Shown here: one piece after another, positions 8,593 to 17,656 of the stretch
How the letters are laid out: the number at the start of each line of letters is the position of its first letter
Position numbering within the stretch: the first letter of the stretch is position 1
From: Mycolicibacterium mageritense
GTDB taxonomy: Bacteria; Actinomycetota; Actinomycetes; Mycobacteriales; Mycobacteriaceae
Assembly (NCBI RefSeq): GCF_010727475.1
Contig: NZ_AP022567.1
Span: 4,092,001-4,156,000 of the forward strand
Length of the DNA: 64,000 bases
Reading direction: 5' to 3'
Made by a program: the position numbers and the translations under genes
The notes under the pieces: model-generated
Seen by the model: the letters and a program-made list of their open reading frames with translations, nothing else
What the model was told of the DNA's origin: nothing
Databases searched by the model: none

Positions 8593-9791
8593 TCCAGCCG
8601 GCGCGACGCCAAACCGGCCCGCCGCCACACCCGGGCGATCCAATCCTCGTCCTCGTCGGTTACCAGGTTGCCCATCACCCGCACGGCGACGTTCATGAGA
8701 AATGTCGAGCGCATCGCGACCGGACCCGTGAAGGGCAGGAACCGCGGCAGCGTCAGCAGCAGGGCCAGGCGGCGCGCCACCGAGAACCCCCGTGAGTAGT
8801 GCTCGGCCAGCACCGCGGGCCAGGCCGCGGAGAAATCGCCGGCCTCCAACAGCTCGGCGGCCAGCCGCCCGGTTTCCAGGCCGTAGTCGATGCCCTCGCC
8901 GTTGAGCGGGTTGACGCACGCCGCGGCGTCACCGATCAGCATCCAGTTGGGCCCGGCCACCCCGGACACTGCACCGCCCATCGGCAGCAGCGCCGACAAG
9001 CCGGCCCGTGGTTCACCGGTGAAGCCCCACTCCTCGCGGCGCAGGCTCGTGTAGTACGACATCAGCGGCCGCAGCGCGGCGTCGGCGGGCCGCTTCGCGG
9101 TCGCCAGCGCACCCACGCCGATGTTCACCTCGCCGTTGCCCAGCGGGAAGATCCAGCCGTAGCCGGGCAGCACCTGCCCCTCGGGCGAGCGCAGTTCGAG
9201 GTGCGACGTGATCCACGGTTCGTCGGCGCGGGGGGTCGTGATGTAACCGCGGATGGCCACGCCGTACACGGTCTCCTTGTGCCACGTCCGCCCCAGTACC
9301 CGACCGAGGGTCGAGCGCGCGCCGTCGGCGACGATCAGGGTTTTGCACCGCACCGCGCCGCCGTCGTCGAGCAGCACCGATTCCACTCGTCCCGCGGAAT
9401 CATGGCGTGCGTCAACGGCCTTCACTCCGAGCAGCATCTTGGCGCCGTCGTCGGCGGCCACCGAGCGGATCCGGTCGTCGAGCTCGGTGCGCGGCACCGC
9501 GCTGCTGGTGGACGGGAAGGACGGCCCGGGCCACGGCACTTCCACGTCGGCGCCGAACCCCGACATCCGCAAACCGTGGTGCCGGATCCGGGTGTCGAGC
9601 CACGGCCCCATGCCGAGCCGTTCCAGCTCGGCGACCGCGCGAGGGGTCAACCCGTCGCCGCAGGCCTTGTCGCGCGGGAACTGCGCGGCGTCGATCACGG
9701 TCACCTCGTGGCCCGCGCGCGCGGCCCATGCGGCCGCCGCCGAACCGGCGGGCCCGGCGCCCACGACGACCACGTCTGACTTGATCTCCAT
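8571..9791 (-). CDS. menJ: Menaquinone prenyl-tail reductase (geranylgeranyl reductase family)
   Basis: FAD-dependent reductase of 406 aa, the counterpart of Rv0561c (MenJ), which saturates one isoprene unit of the menaquinone side chain. The FAD-binding site VVVGAGPAGSAAA starts near residue 8, followed by DKACGDGLTPRAV and the second FAD motif LIGDAAACVNPLNGEGID near residue 290. The start codon is separated from that of grcC1 by only 21 bp, so the two genes are divergently transcribed from overlapping promoters. With menG and grcC1 it forms a menaquinone-tail cluster. Confidence 0.92.
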   Translation of the reverse strand: MEIKSDVVVVGAGPAGSAAAAWAARAGHEVTVIDAAQFPRDKACGDGLTPRAVAELERLGMGPWLDTRIRHHGLRMSGFGADVEVPWPGPSFPSTSSAVPRTELDDRIRSVAADDGAKMLLGVKAVDARHDSAGRVESVLLDDGGAVRCKTLIVADGARSTLGRVLGRTWHKETVYGVAIRGYITTPRADEPWITSHLELRSPEGQVLPGYGWIFPLGNGEVNIGVGALATAKRPADAALRPLMSYYTSLRREEWGFTGEPRAGLSALLPMGGAVSGVAGPNWMLIGDAAACVNPLNGEGIDYGLETGRLAAELLEAGDFSAAWPAVLAEHYSRGFSVARRLALLLTLPRFLPFTGPVAMRSTFLMNVAVRVMGNLVTDEDEDWIARVWRRAGLASRRLDQRKPFS

Positions 9792-9812
9792 CGGTCCCAG
9801 TATGTTGGACGA

Positions 9813-10820
9813 ATGAGGACACCAGCGACTGTGGTGGCGGGCGTCGATTTCGGCGACGAGGGTTTCGCCGGCGACGTCCGGGACGGTGTGGCGCAGATCG
9901 AGGATCTGATGTCCACTGAGCTGGGCAAAGCCGACGAACTGATGGCCGAGGCCGTGCAGCACCTGTTCCAGGCGGGCGGCAAACGGTTCCGCCCCTTGTT
10001 CACGGTGCTGTCGGCGTCCCTCGGCCCGCGGCCCGACGATCCCGAGGTCACCATCGCGGGCGCCGTCATCGAACTCGTGCACCTGGCAACGCTGTATCAC
10101 GACGACGTGATGGACGAAGCCCAGGTCCGCCGGGGTGCGCCCTCGGCCAACGCCCGGTGGGGCAACAACATCGCGATCCTGGCGGGTGACTACCTGTTCG
10201 CCACGGCGTCGCGGCTGGTTTCGCGGCTCGGCCCCGATGCGGTGCGTGTGATTGCCGACACGTTTGCCCAACTGGTCACGGGCCAGATGCGGGAGACGCG
10301 TGGCGCTGCCGAGCACGTCGACTCGGTCGACCACTACCTCAAGGTGGTCTATGAGAAGACCGCGTGCCTGATCGCCGCGTCGGGGCGGTTCGGGGCAACG
10401 TTCTCTGGCGCGGACGAAGACCAGATCGAGCGCCTGTCCCGCCTCGGCGGCATCGTCGGCACGGCCTTCCAGATCTCCGACGACATCATCGACATCGACA
10501 GCGATCCCGACGAGTCGGGCAAGCTTCCCGGCACTGACCTGCGCGAGGGCGTGCACACCCTGCCGGTGCTCTATGCCCTGCGGGAGTCGGGACCGGACGC
10601 CGACCGGCTGCGGGAACTGCTGGCCGGCCCGGTCGAACGCGACGAGGATGTGGCCGAGGCACTGGCCCTGCTGCGCCGGTCGCCCGGGATGGCGCGGGCC
10701 AAGGAGACCGTGGCCTCCTACGCCGCCCAGGCCCGCGACGAGCTGGCGAGCCTTCCCGACGTCCCGGGGCGCGCCGCCCTGGCGTCACTGGTCGACTACA
10801 CGGTGAACCGGCACGGCTGA
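9813..10820 (+). CDS. grcC1: Polyprenyl diphosphate synthase (menaquinone side chain)
   Basis: All-trans polyprenyl diphosphate synthase of 335 aa, counterpart of Rv0562 GrcC1, making the long isoprenoid chain used for menaquinone. The first aspartate-rich motif is LYHDDVMDEAQVRRG near residue 94, the second is QISDDIIDIDSD near residue 220. A GGKRFRP substrate motif is near residue 55. The start MRTPATVVAGVD matches the M. tuberculosis protein. It shares a very short divergent promoter region with menJ and is followed by htpX. Confidence 0.92.
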   Translation: MRTPATVVAGVDFGDEGFAGDVRDGVAQIEDLMSTELGKADELMAEAVQHLFQAGGKRFRPLFTVLSASLGPRPDDPEVTIAGAVIELVHLATLYHDDVMDEAQVRRGAPSANARWGNNIAILAGDYLFATASRLVSRLGPDAVRVIADTFAQLVTGQMRETRGAAEHVDSVDHYLKVVYEKTACLIAASGRFGATFSGADEDQIERLSRLGGIVGTAFQISDDIIDIDSDPDESGKLPGTDLREGVHTLPVLYALRESGPDADRLRELLAGPVERDEDVAEALALLRRSPGMARAKETVASYAAQARDELASLPDVPGRAALASLVDYTVNRHG

Positions 10821-10892
10821 TCCGGAACCCGACGGGGTTGCTGCGCGTTTAATCGGCGAATACTTCTTCGGTTCCAAAAGGAGGCGGCTCGG

Positions 10893-11768
10893 ATGACGTG
10901 GAATCCGCACGCGAACCGGCTCAAGACATTCCTGCTGTTGGTGGGCATGTCGGCGTTGATCGTGTTCGTCGGGTCATTGTTCGGCAGAAGCATGATGTTC
11001 CTGGCGGTGCTGTTCGCCGTCGGCATGAACGTCTACGTCTACTTCAACAGCGACAAGCTCGCGCTGCGCGCCATGCATGCTCAGCCCATCACCGAGGTGC
11101 AGGCGCCCGAGATCTATCGGATCGTCCGTGAGTTGGCCACCACCGCGCATCAGCCCATGCCCCGGCTGTACATCTCCGATACCGCCAACCCGAACGCGTT
11201 CGCGACCGGGCGCAACCCGCGCAACGCGGCGGTGTGTTGCACCACAGGCATTCTCCAGCTCCTCAACGAGCGGGAACTGCGTGCGGTGCTGGGCCATGAG
11301 CTCTCACACGTGTACAACCGCGACATCCTGATCTCGTGTGTGGCAGGCGCAATGGCGTCGGTGATCACGGCGTTGGCCAACATGGCGATGTTCGCAGGCA
11401 TGTTCGGCGGCAATCGCGACGGTGCGAATCCGCTTGCCATGCTTCTGGTCTCGTTCCTCGGGCCCATTGCGGCCACCGTGGTGCGGTTGGCGGTGTCGCG
11501 GTCGCGCGAGTACCAGGCCGACCAGTCGGGCGCCGAGTTGACCGGTGACCCTTTGGCTTTGGCGTCGGCGCTGCGCAAGATCTCCGGCGGCGTGGAGGCC
11601 GCGCCGCTGCCGCCGCAGCCGCAACTGGCCGATCAGGCGCACCTCATGATCGCCAGCCCCTTCCGCGCCGGCGAGCGCATGGGCAAGCTGTTCTCGACCC
11701 ACCCGCCCATCGAGGACCGCATCCGACGCTTGGAGGACATGGCCGGCCGCGGCCCGGGCCACTACTGA
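10893..11768 (+). CDS. htpX: Membrane zinc metalloprotease HtpX
   Basis: Membrane-bound M48 protease of 291 aa for quality control of membrane proteins. Two N-terminal membrane segments (residues 11-50) precede the active site GHELSHVYNRD near residue 136; the third zinc ligand lies in SREYQADQSG. Start is supported by AAAGGAGG. The order grcC1-htpX is the same as Rv0562-Rv0563. A strong hairpin lies after the stop codon. Confidence 0.93.
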   Translation: MTWNPHANRLKTFLLLVGMSALIVFVGSLFGRSMMFLAVLFAVGMNVYVYFNSDKLALRAMHAQPITEVQAPEIYRIVRELATTAHQPMPRLYISDTANPNAFATGRNPRNAAVCCTTGILQLLNERELRAVLGHELSHVYNRDILISCVAGAMASVITALANMAMFAGMFGGNRDGANPLAMLLVSFLGPIAATVVRLAVSRSREYQADQSGAELTGDPLALASALRKISGGVEAAPLPPQPQLADQAHLMIASPFRAGERMGKLFSTHPPIEDRIRRLEDMAGRGPGHY

Positions 11769-11784
11769 TCCCTCTGGCAATGAC

Positions 11785-11833
11785 AGGCCAGTTGTGGCAC
11801 GCATTTTCGCGATTCGTGTGCCATGACTGGCCT
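11785..11833 (+). terminator. Hairpin downstream of htpX
   Basis: A 16-bp stem beginning AGGCCAGT with two mismatched pairs and a 17-base loop, 17 bp after the htpX stop. No U-tract follows, as is common for mycobacterial terminators. Confidence 0.5.
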
Positions 11834-11853
11834 TTCGGCATTCCGGTGAAATA

Positions 11854-11868
11854 TACCCCCTAGGGGTA
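11854..11868. promoter_or_regulatory. CsoR/RicR-type palindrome, distal copy
   Basis: TACCCCCTAGGGGTA matches the TACCC-N5-GGGTA form of mycobacterial CsoR/RicR copper operators. It lies 58 bp (centre to centre) from a second copy in front of the DUF1326 gene. Confidence 0.6.
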
Positions 11869-11910
11869 CTTGTGCGTGCGCTCTCGGCTGTGTAACGTCG
11901 TCGTCGTTAG

Positions 11911-11927
11911 ATACCCCCTGGGGGTAT
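11911..11927. promoter_or_regulatory. CsoR/RicR-type palindrome, proximal copy
   Basis: ATACCCCCTGGGGGTAT is a perfect palindrome apart from the central base and ends 19 bp before the chosen DUF1326 start. It overlaps an upstream in-frame ATG at 11926, which argues that this ATG is not the true start. Confidence 0.65.
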
Positions 11928-11946
11928 GAACCGAGAGGAGTGGACG

Positions 11947-12594
11947 ATGGCAGTAGCGACGACGGATTGGCATCTGCGGGGCGATTGGTTCGATGTGTGC
12001 AGCTGCAAGCTGCCCTGCCCGTGCAGCTTCGCGCAGGAGCCGACGCATGGTGACTGCCTGTTCACGCTCGTCTGGAAGATCAGCGACGGCCATTACGGCG
12101 AAACGGATCTGAGCGGCCTCGGGGTGGTTGCGCTGGGAGAGTTCAAGGGCAACATGTGGGTCGGTGACCCCGACGCCATGATGTCGCTGATGTTCTACAT
12201 CGACGCCTTGGCCGATGCCGATCAGCGGCACGCCCTCGAGCAGATCTTTACCGGATACGAGGGAGGTTGGCCGGGCGAATTCAGCAGTCTGATCCGCGAG
12301 CTACGCGGAATCGAATACGCCCCCATCACATTCGACGCGGCCGAGGATCTCGCGTACTGGCGCGCCGAGATCCCGGGCAAGGTCGACGTGCGGGTCGAGG
12401 CACTGACAGGGCCGACGTCGGATCCGAACCGGCGGGTCACCACTGTCAATGCGCCGGGCGCCGAGGTCGGGCCCGGCCAGGTGGCGACCTGGGGTGTGGT
12501 CACGAAAGACGACGCGATCGGGTTCGACTTCTCGCACGAATACCGGGGCAAGTCGAGCAAGCACTTCCCGTTCGACTGGCGCCCGGACGCCTGA
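11947..12594 (+). CDS. DUF1326 family protein, probably metal- or thiol-stress regulated
   Basis: A 215-aa soluble protein with a cysteine-rich N-terminus (DVCSCKLPCPCSFA near residue 16), typical of DUF1326, whose biochemical role is not known. Start was set at ATG 11947 because GAGAGGAG precedes it; the earlier ATG at 11926 lies inside an operator palindrome. Two CsoR/RicR-type boxes upstream suggest control by copper or by reactive sulfur, and the cysteines would suit metal binding; both points are inference. A DUF2182 membrane partner, common beside this family, is not seen here. Confidence 0.8.
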   Translation: MAVATTDWHLRGDWFDVCSCKLPCPCSFAQEPTHGDCLFTLVWKISDGHYGETDLSGLGVVALGEFKGNMWVGDPDAMMSLMFYIDALADADQRHALEQIFTGYEGGWPGEFSSLIRELRGIEYAPITFDAAEDLAYWRAEIPGKVDVRVEALTGPTSDPNRRVTTVNAPGAEVGPGQVATWGVVTKDDAIGFDFSHEYRGKSSKHFPFDWRPDA

Positions 12595-12602
12595 ACTGCG
12601 CG

Positions 12603-12632
12603 TCTGCCGCCCGACGGTTGTCGGGCGGCAGA
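12603..12632. terminator. Bidirectional terminator between DUF1326 and the SulP-carbonic anhydrase gene
   Basis: A perfect 13-bp stem (arm TCTGCCGCCCGAC) with loop GGTT, lying between two convergent genes and usable in both directions. Confidence 0.75.
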
Positions 12633-12654
12633 AGCGCAGCGCTGCGATGGGCAT

Positions 12655-14820
12655 CTATGCCGCGTCGGCCAACGTCTCCACGCGCGTGGGCGTCACCCGG
12701 AGCACGCCTGCACTGGCGATGTCGTAGAACAACCCGATCACGTTGACCCGGCGGGCCAGCGGATGCTGCTGCAGGGTCTGCACCTGGATCGCGATGTTCA
12801 CCATGGACAGCTGGTCGACAGTGCCGAACCCCGCCTCGGCCGCTGACCGGGCGACGGGGTGACGGCCGTCGTCGAAGGCCTCCAGCGAAGGATTGCCATG
12901 GGCCAACCAGGATTCCAGATGCTCGTCGCCCAGATCGGTCTTGCCGAGCAGCGCGGTCATCGCGCCGCAGCTGGAATGACCGCACACCACGATCGAGGAG
13001 ACGTCGAGCTTGTCGACCGCGAACGCGATGGCCGCTTCGATCGAGGCGTCGGCCTGGCCGGCCGGGATCATGTTGCCGACGTTGCGCACCGTGAACAGAT
13101 CGCCCGGCCCACTACTGGTGATGACGTTGGGCACCACGCGCGAATCGGCACACGTGAGGAACAGCGTCTCGGGGCGCTGCGCGTGCGCCAGCTCCTGCAG
13201 GTGCGGGCGCAGCACCGGGGCGGTGCGGCGGTGGTAGGCGGCCAGGCCGTGCAGCACCGAGGTCGTGTTCTCGCGCTGCCACGAGCTCCACGGCACCACA
13301 CCGGAACGCTTGTCGAACGGGGTGAAGCCGCGCGTCGGCGGTCCCGCGACCGCGCTGGCCATCTCCACCGCGCCGACGTCGTGCACATCGACCGTGCCGC
13401 CTGTCGCGACGTGCTGACGCCGCCATTCCTCGATCGTCTCGTGCGCGGCATGGTCGAGGAAGTCGACCGAAAGTTCCACGGTGACAGCCGTTCCGGCGGG
13501 CACCCGAGCCAGCGCGGAGGTCAGCGTCGGCAGGGACAGGAAAGTGCACGAGCCCTCGATCATGACCCGCCAGGTGCCCTCACCGGTGGGCTCGGCGACG
13601 ATGTTGGTGCGCACCACGCGCCACACCGTCAGCGCCACCGCGAGCGCCAGGCCGATCAGTACGCCCTCCAGCAGGTTGAGGAAGACCACGCCCGTGACGG
13701 TCACTGCGTACACGGCCAAATCACCTGTGCGCCGGGCGGTTTCGATGTGTGCACGCTTGACCAGCTGGCAGCCGATGACGATCAGCAGGCCGGCAAGGGC
13801 TGCCGTCGGGATCAGCTGGGCCAGACCCGCGAACGGCACCGCGAACACCAGGATCCACACGCCGTGCAGGATCGCCGACGCCCGCGTGCGGGCCCCGACC
13901 GCGACGTTGGTCGAGCTGCGCACGATCACACCGGTGACGGGCAGCCCGCCGATGGCGCCGGAGACCACGTTGGCCGTGCCCTGGCCGATCAGCTCGCGGT
14001 CGAAGTTGGTGCGGGGTCCGGTCTGCATGCGGTCCACCGAAACCGCCGACAGCAGGCTCTCGACGCTCGCGATCAGCGCCACGGTCAGCACACCCGTCGC
14101 GAACGCGCCCCAATTGCCGTCGGGAAGGCTGGGCAACGCCAGCGCATCCAGCAGGGAACCGTCGATCTTGATGCGCGTGACGTCACTGAACGTCGCAAGC
14201 ATCGACAGCGCGGTCACACCCACGATCGCGACCAGCGGACCGGGCACCTTGCGGACCGCCGCGGGCATCCAGCGCCAGCCCACCAGGATCGCGATCACCA
14301 GCCCGCCCAGGACGACGCCGTGGCCGTGTGCATTGATCAGCTGACCGGGCAGCTCGGTGACGTTCGCCCATGCCGAGCTGTTGGAACTGCCGCCCAAAAG
14401 GACGTGCACCTGCTGCAGCGCGATCGTGATGCCGATGCCCGCGAGCATGGCGTGCACGACGACGGGGGAGATGGCCAGCGCGGCACGGGCGATCCGGCTC
14501 AGCCCGAACAGCACCTGCAAGATGCCCGCGCACACCGTGATGGCGCATGTCACGGCCCAGCCGAACTCCGCGATGAGGCCCGCGACGATGACGGTGAGGC
14601 CGGCCGCGGGGCCGCTCACCTGCAGCGGCGAGCCGCCGAGCGCTCCGGCGACGATGCCGCCGACGATCGCGGCGATGATGCCCGCCAGCACGGGTGCGCC
14701 AGACGCGACCGCGATGCCGAGCGACAGCGGAAGCGCGACCAGGAACACCACAAGGGATGCGGGCACGTCGTATCGCAGTATCGCTCTGGCTCTGTCTGCC
14801 AGTTGTGAGGTTTGCTGCAT
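12655..14820 (-). CDS. SulP transporter fused to STAS and beta-carbonic anhydrase domains
   Basis: A 721-aa fusion like M. tuberculosis Rv3273. Residues 1 to about 370 form the SulP membrane domain with 10 or more segments (SLGIAVASGAPVLAG, DRELIGQGTANVVSGAIGGLPVTG). Residues about 395-480 form a STAS-like domain. Residues about 500-715 are a beta-carbonic anhydrase with zinc ligands in LTCADSRVVPN and VVCGHSSCGAM. The fusion suggests bicarbonate uptake coupled to CO2 hydration; transport of sulfate or another anion cannot be excluded. Confidence 0.92.
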   Translation of the reverse strand: MQQTSQLADRARAILRYDVPASLVVFLVALPLSLGIAVASGAPVLAGIIAAIVGGIVAGALGGSPLQVSGPAAGLTVIVAGLIAEFGWAVTCAITVCAGILQVLFGLSRIARAALAISPVVVHAMLAGIGITIALQQVHVLLGGSSNSSAWANVTELPGQLINAHGHGVVLGGLVIAILVGWRWMPAAVRKVPGPLVAIVGVTALSMLATFSDVTRIKIDGSLLDALALPSLPDGNWGAFATGVLTVALIASVESLLSAVSVDRMQTGPRTNFDRELIGQGTANVVSGAIGGLPVTGVIVRSSTNVAVGARTRASAILHGVWILVFAVPFAGLAQLIPTAALAGLLIVIGCQLVKRAHIETARRTGDLAVYAVTVTGVVFLNLLEGVLIGLALAVALTVWRVVRTNIVAEPTGEGTWRVMIEGSCTFLSLPTLTSALARVPAGTAVTVELSVDFLDHAAHETIEEWRRQHVATGGTVDVHDVGAVEMASAVAGPPTRGFTPFDKRSGVVPWSSWQRENTTSVLHGLAAYHRRTAPVLRPHLQELAHAQRPETLFLTCADSRVVPNVITSSGPGDLFTVRNVGNMIPAGQADASIEAAIAFAVDKLDVSSIVVCGHSSCGAMTALLGKTDLGDEHLESWLAHGNPSLEAFDDGRHPVARSAAEAGFGTVDQLSMVNIAIQVQTLQQHPLARRVNVIGLFYDIASAGVLRVTPTRVETLADAA

Positions 14821-15277
14821 GAGAGTGTTCCCATTCTCCAGTCGGCGGATTCCGGGCAGGCGTCATCGCATGACCGGTTGGAGGTTGACTTCGTTGTCCA
14901 CGAAAGAGGTTGCACCGCAACGTGTCACGTATGAAGTGGCCGGAGTTGCGGTGGAACTGAATCCAATTGCTATGGGCGAGAGTATTTATCGCGAAGAGAA
15001 CGCGTCAAGGAAGCTCGCTTGACGCATAGAGAACCCAAATCTTTTGCCACCCGTCAAATGAAGCGAATTATGGTGCTGTGCAGGGAAAACGCGCTCATGG
15101 GGTAGATATGTGGTTACCAAGAATTAACGTCGACGATTGAAAATCTATGTATTGCAACAATTCTGGGGTGCATCACGTGGCAGGTGCAAGCGTGATCCAC
15201 GTCATATTGCGCCGTCTTGCCTTAGAACTCCATATGAACTCCGTGACAACTATCTGTGCGCTCCGCAGAATGGAATT
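14821..15277. promoter_or_regulatory. 457-bp intergenic region ahead of trcR, relatively AT-rich
   Basis: No gene recognised. The stretch is clearly richer in A and T than its surroundings, mostly between 14940 and 15280. TrcR of M. tuberculosis is reported to bind an AT-rich region before its own gene, so this may be its autoregulatory site. A perfect 8-bp hairpin (GCGTCAAG arm) lies at 15002-15025. The divergent promoters of the SulP fusion and trcR must be here. Confidence 0.5.
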
Positions 15278-16051
15278 ATGACGACGATGTCGGTATCTCC
15301 GCGTACCCACCAGCCGCGCCAGGCCATCCTCGGCCAGTTGCCGCGGATTCATCGCGCCGACGGTTCTCCTATCCGGGTGTTGCTGGTCGATGACGAGCCG
15401 GCGCTGACCAACCTGGTCAAGATGGCATTGCACTATGAGGGCTGGGAAGTCGACGTGGCCCACAACGGCCACGACGCTGTCGCCAAGTTCGACGAGATCG
15501 AGCCCGATGTGGTGGTGCTTGACATCATGCTGCCCGACATCGACGGGCTGCAGATCCTGCAGCGGGTGCGGGAAGCCGACGGGTACACCCCCACGCTGTT
15601 CCTGACCGCGCGGGACTCGGTGCTCGACCGCGTCTCCGGACTCACCGCGGGTGCCGACGACTACATGACCAAGCCGTTCAGCCTCGAGGAGCTCGTGGCC
15701 CGGTTGCGCGGGCTGTTGCGCCGGTCGAGCCACACCACGCCGCCTGCCGACGAAACGCTCAAGGTCGGCGACATGGTGCTCGACGGCGCGAGCCGTGAGG
15801 TCACCCGCGGCGGCGAGCCGATCGCGCTGACCGTGACCGAGTTCGAGCTGCTGCGGTTCCTGATGCGCAACCCGCGCCGCGCGCTGAGCCGTGCCGAGAT
15901 CCTCGACCGCGTGTGGAATTACGGGTTCGGCGGCAAGTCGAGCATCGTCGACCTCTATATCTCGTACCTGCGCAAGAAGATCGACGCCGGGCGCGATCCG
16001 ATGATCCACACCGTGCGGGGTGTCGGCTACATGCTGCGGCCTGCAGAATGA
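15278..16051 (+). CDS. trcR: Two-component response regulator TrcR
   Basis: OmpR/PhoB-type regulator of 257 aa, the same length as M. tuberculosis TrcR, with a nearly identical N-terminus (PRQAILGQLPRIHRADGSPI). The receiver domain has acidic residues in LLVDDEP, the phosphorylated Asp in VVVLDIMLPD near residue 84, and Lys in MTKPF. The C-terminal winged helix includes VWNYGFGGKSSIVDLYISYL. The start ATG gives the conserved length. trcS follows after 4 bp. Confidence 0.93.
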   Translation: MTTMSVSPRTHQPRQAILGQLPRIHRADGSPIRVLLVDDEPALTNLVKMALHYEGWEVDVAHNGHDAVAKFDEIEPDVVVLDIMLPDIDGLQILQRVREADGYTPTLFLTARDSVLDRVSGLTAGADDYMTKPFSLEELVARLRGLLRRSSHTTPPADETLKVGDMVLDGASREVTRGGEPIALTVTEFELLRFLMRNPRRALSRAEILDRVWNYGFGGKSSIVDLYISYLRKKIDAGRDPMIHTVRGVGYMLRPAE

Positions 16052-16055
16052 CGCG

Positions 16056-17534
16056 ATGAACCAACGCGGCCCCTGGTGGCGGCCACGGTCCCTGCGGCGC
16101 CAACTGGTGCTCGGAGTCACCGCGATCGTCACCGTCGTGCTGGTGGCGGTCGGGATGCTGTCGGTGTACAGCCTGCACACCTATGTGTCGACGATGAGCG
16201 ATACCGAGGTCTCGCGGTCCCTCGCGGCATTCAGCCACTCCTACGACAAGTACGACAACTTTTCCGACGACGAGAACAACCATGCGCTGACCGCGTTCGT
16301 CGGTCAGGCGCCAGGCAACCTGATCGCCGTGCTGCACGACGGCGAGGTGGTGCAGTCGGCGGTGTTCTCCGACGGTGAGCCGCATCCGGCACCCGTCGAG
16401 GTGACCCGGGCGCTGGATGCGCAGTCGTGGGACGACGCCGACGGTCCCCGCACGATCAAACTGCCGACGCTCGGCTCCTACCGGTTGGCGAGCCAGTCGG
16501 CCGGTGGTGGCGACGTGCTGGTGTCGGGTGTCTCCATGGACAGCGCCAACCTGGTGATCGCCCGCAAGACCGTCACGGTGACCGTCATGACCGTCATCGC
16601 GATGATCGTCACCGCGGTGGGCACCGTGCTGGTGGTGCGGTACGCGCTGCGGCCGTTGCGCCGGGTGGCCGCGACCGCGGCCAAGGTCGCGACGCTGCGC
16701 TTGGACGGCGACGACCACCGCATCACGGCGCGGGTCCGGGACAAGGACACCGATCCCGACAACGAGGTCGGTGTGGTGGGGGACACGCTCAACCGGCTGC
16801 TGGTCAACGTCGACAGTGCGCTGGCCGAGCTGGCCGCGTCGGACCGCCGCACCCGGCAGTTTCTCACCGACGCCAGCCACGAGTTGCGCACGCCGCTCGC
16901 CGCGATCCAGGGCTATGCCGAGCTGACCCGGCAGGACAGCGCCAACCTCCCACCCACCACCGAATACGCGCTGGCGCGCATCGAAGCCGAAGCGCGGCGG
17001 ATGACCGTGCTGGTCAGCGACCTGCTGTTGCTGTCGCGGCTCGGCGAGGGCCAGGATCTGGAGACCGACGACGTCGACCTCAGCGATCTGGTGGTCGACG
17101 CGGTCAACGACACCGCGGTGTCGGCGCCCACGCACCACTGGGTTGCGCGGCTGCCGGACGACCCGGTCTGGGTGCGGGGCGATCGCGCCCGATTGCACCA
17201 GGTGGTCACCAATCTGCTGACCAATGCCAAGGTGCACACACCGCCCGGTGTGACCGTCACGGTGACGCTCACGGTGGACGGCGAATTCGCCGAATTGACG
17301 GTCAAGGACGACGGCCCGGGAATCGATCCCGAATTGTTACCCAATTTGTTCGGCCGTTTCGTGCGGGCCGACAAATCCCGGTCTCGTGAATTGGGCAGTA
17401 CGGGCCTCGGGCTGGCCATCGTCGCATCGATCGTGAAAGCCCACAATGGTTCTGTCGCAGTGGTTTCCGACGATGACGAGACCGTGTTCACGGTGCGGGT
17501 GCCGATGGCCCGGGTGGCCGCGAAAAGCATGTGA
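16056..17534 (+). CDS. trcS: Sensor histidine kinase TrcS
   Basis: A 492-aa membrane histidine kinase, partner of TrcR. Two membrane segments (about residues 16-38 and 176-198) enclose a periplasmic sensor; a HAMP region follows. The phosphorylated His lies in DASHELRTPLAAIQGYAEL near residue 275. ATP-binding motifs are NLLTNAKVH, DDGPGID and GSTGLGLAI. Start ATG lies 4 bp after the trcR stop, so the genes are translationally close. The stimulus is unknown. Confidence 0.92.
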   Translation: MNQRGPWWRPRSLRRQLVLGVTAIVTVVLVAVGMLSVYSLHTYVSTMSDTEVSRSLAAFSHSYDKYDNFSDDENNHALTAFVGQAPGNLIAVLHDGEVVQSAVFSDGEPHPAPVEVTRALDAQSWDDADGPRTIKLPTLGSYRLASQSAGGGDVLVSGVSMDSANLVIARKTVTVTVMTVIAMIVTAVGTVLVVRYALRPLRRVAATAAKVATLRLDGDDHRITARVRDKDTDPDNEVGVVGDTLNRLLVNVDSALAELAASDRRTRQFLTDASHELRTPLAAIQGYAELTRQDSANLPPTTEYALARIEAEARRMTVLVSDLLLLSRLGEGQDLETDDVDLSDLVVDAVNDTAVSAPTHHWVARLPDDPVWVRGDRARLHQVVTNLLTNAKVHTPPGVTVTVTLTVDGEFAELTVKDDGPGIDPELLPNLFGRFVRADKSRSRELGSTGLGLAIVASIVKAHNGSVAVVSDDDETVFTVRVPMARVAAKSM

Positions 17535-17620
17535 ATTCGGCCTGAATTCAACCAGTGCGCATTTATGTATGGGTTCGATATGAACTCATGGACCCCGGCA
17601 AATTGTCTCTCTAGGCTGAA

Positions 17621-17639
17621 AGTTAACAACAGCTTAACT
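17621..17639. promoter_or_regulatory. Palindrome AGTTAA-N7-TTAACT before the small secreted protein
   Basis: Six-base perfect arms, 18 bp before the start of the next gene and just after a TAGGCT -10-like hexamer (17612-17617). A repressor site is plausible. Confidence 0.4.
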
Positions 17640-17656
17640 GGAAAGGCGATCTGCAA

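Noticed and set aside
8571..10556. A 661-codon reading of menJ extended upstream over grcC1
   Set aside because: The extension is antisense to grcC1; the FAD motif and start MEIKSD show that menJ begins at 9791.
11926..11946. Earlier ATG for the DUF1326 protein
   Set aside because: Lies inside the operator palindrome and has no ribosome site; the later ATG follows GAGAGGAG.
12859..14808. Long plus-strand frame opposite the SulP-carbonic anhydrase gene
   Set aside because: Its His/Arg/Gln-rich composition is typical of antisense frames in GC-rich DNA, and the minus strand has clear domains.
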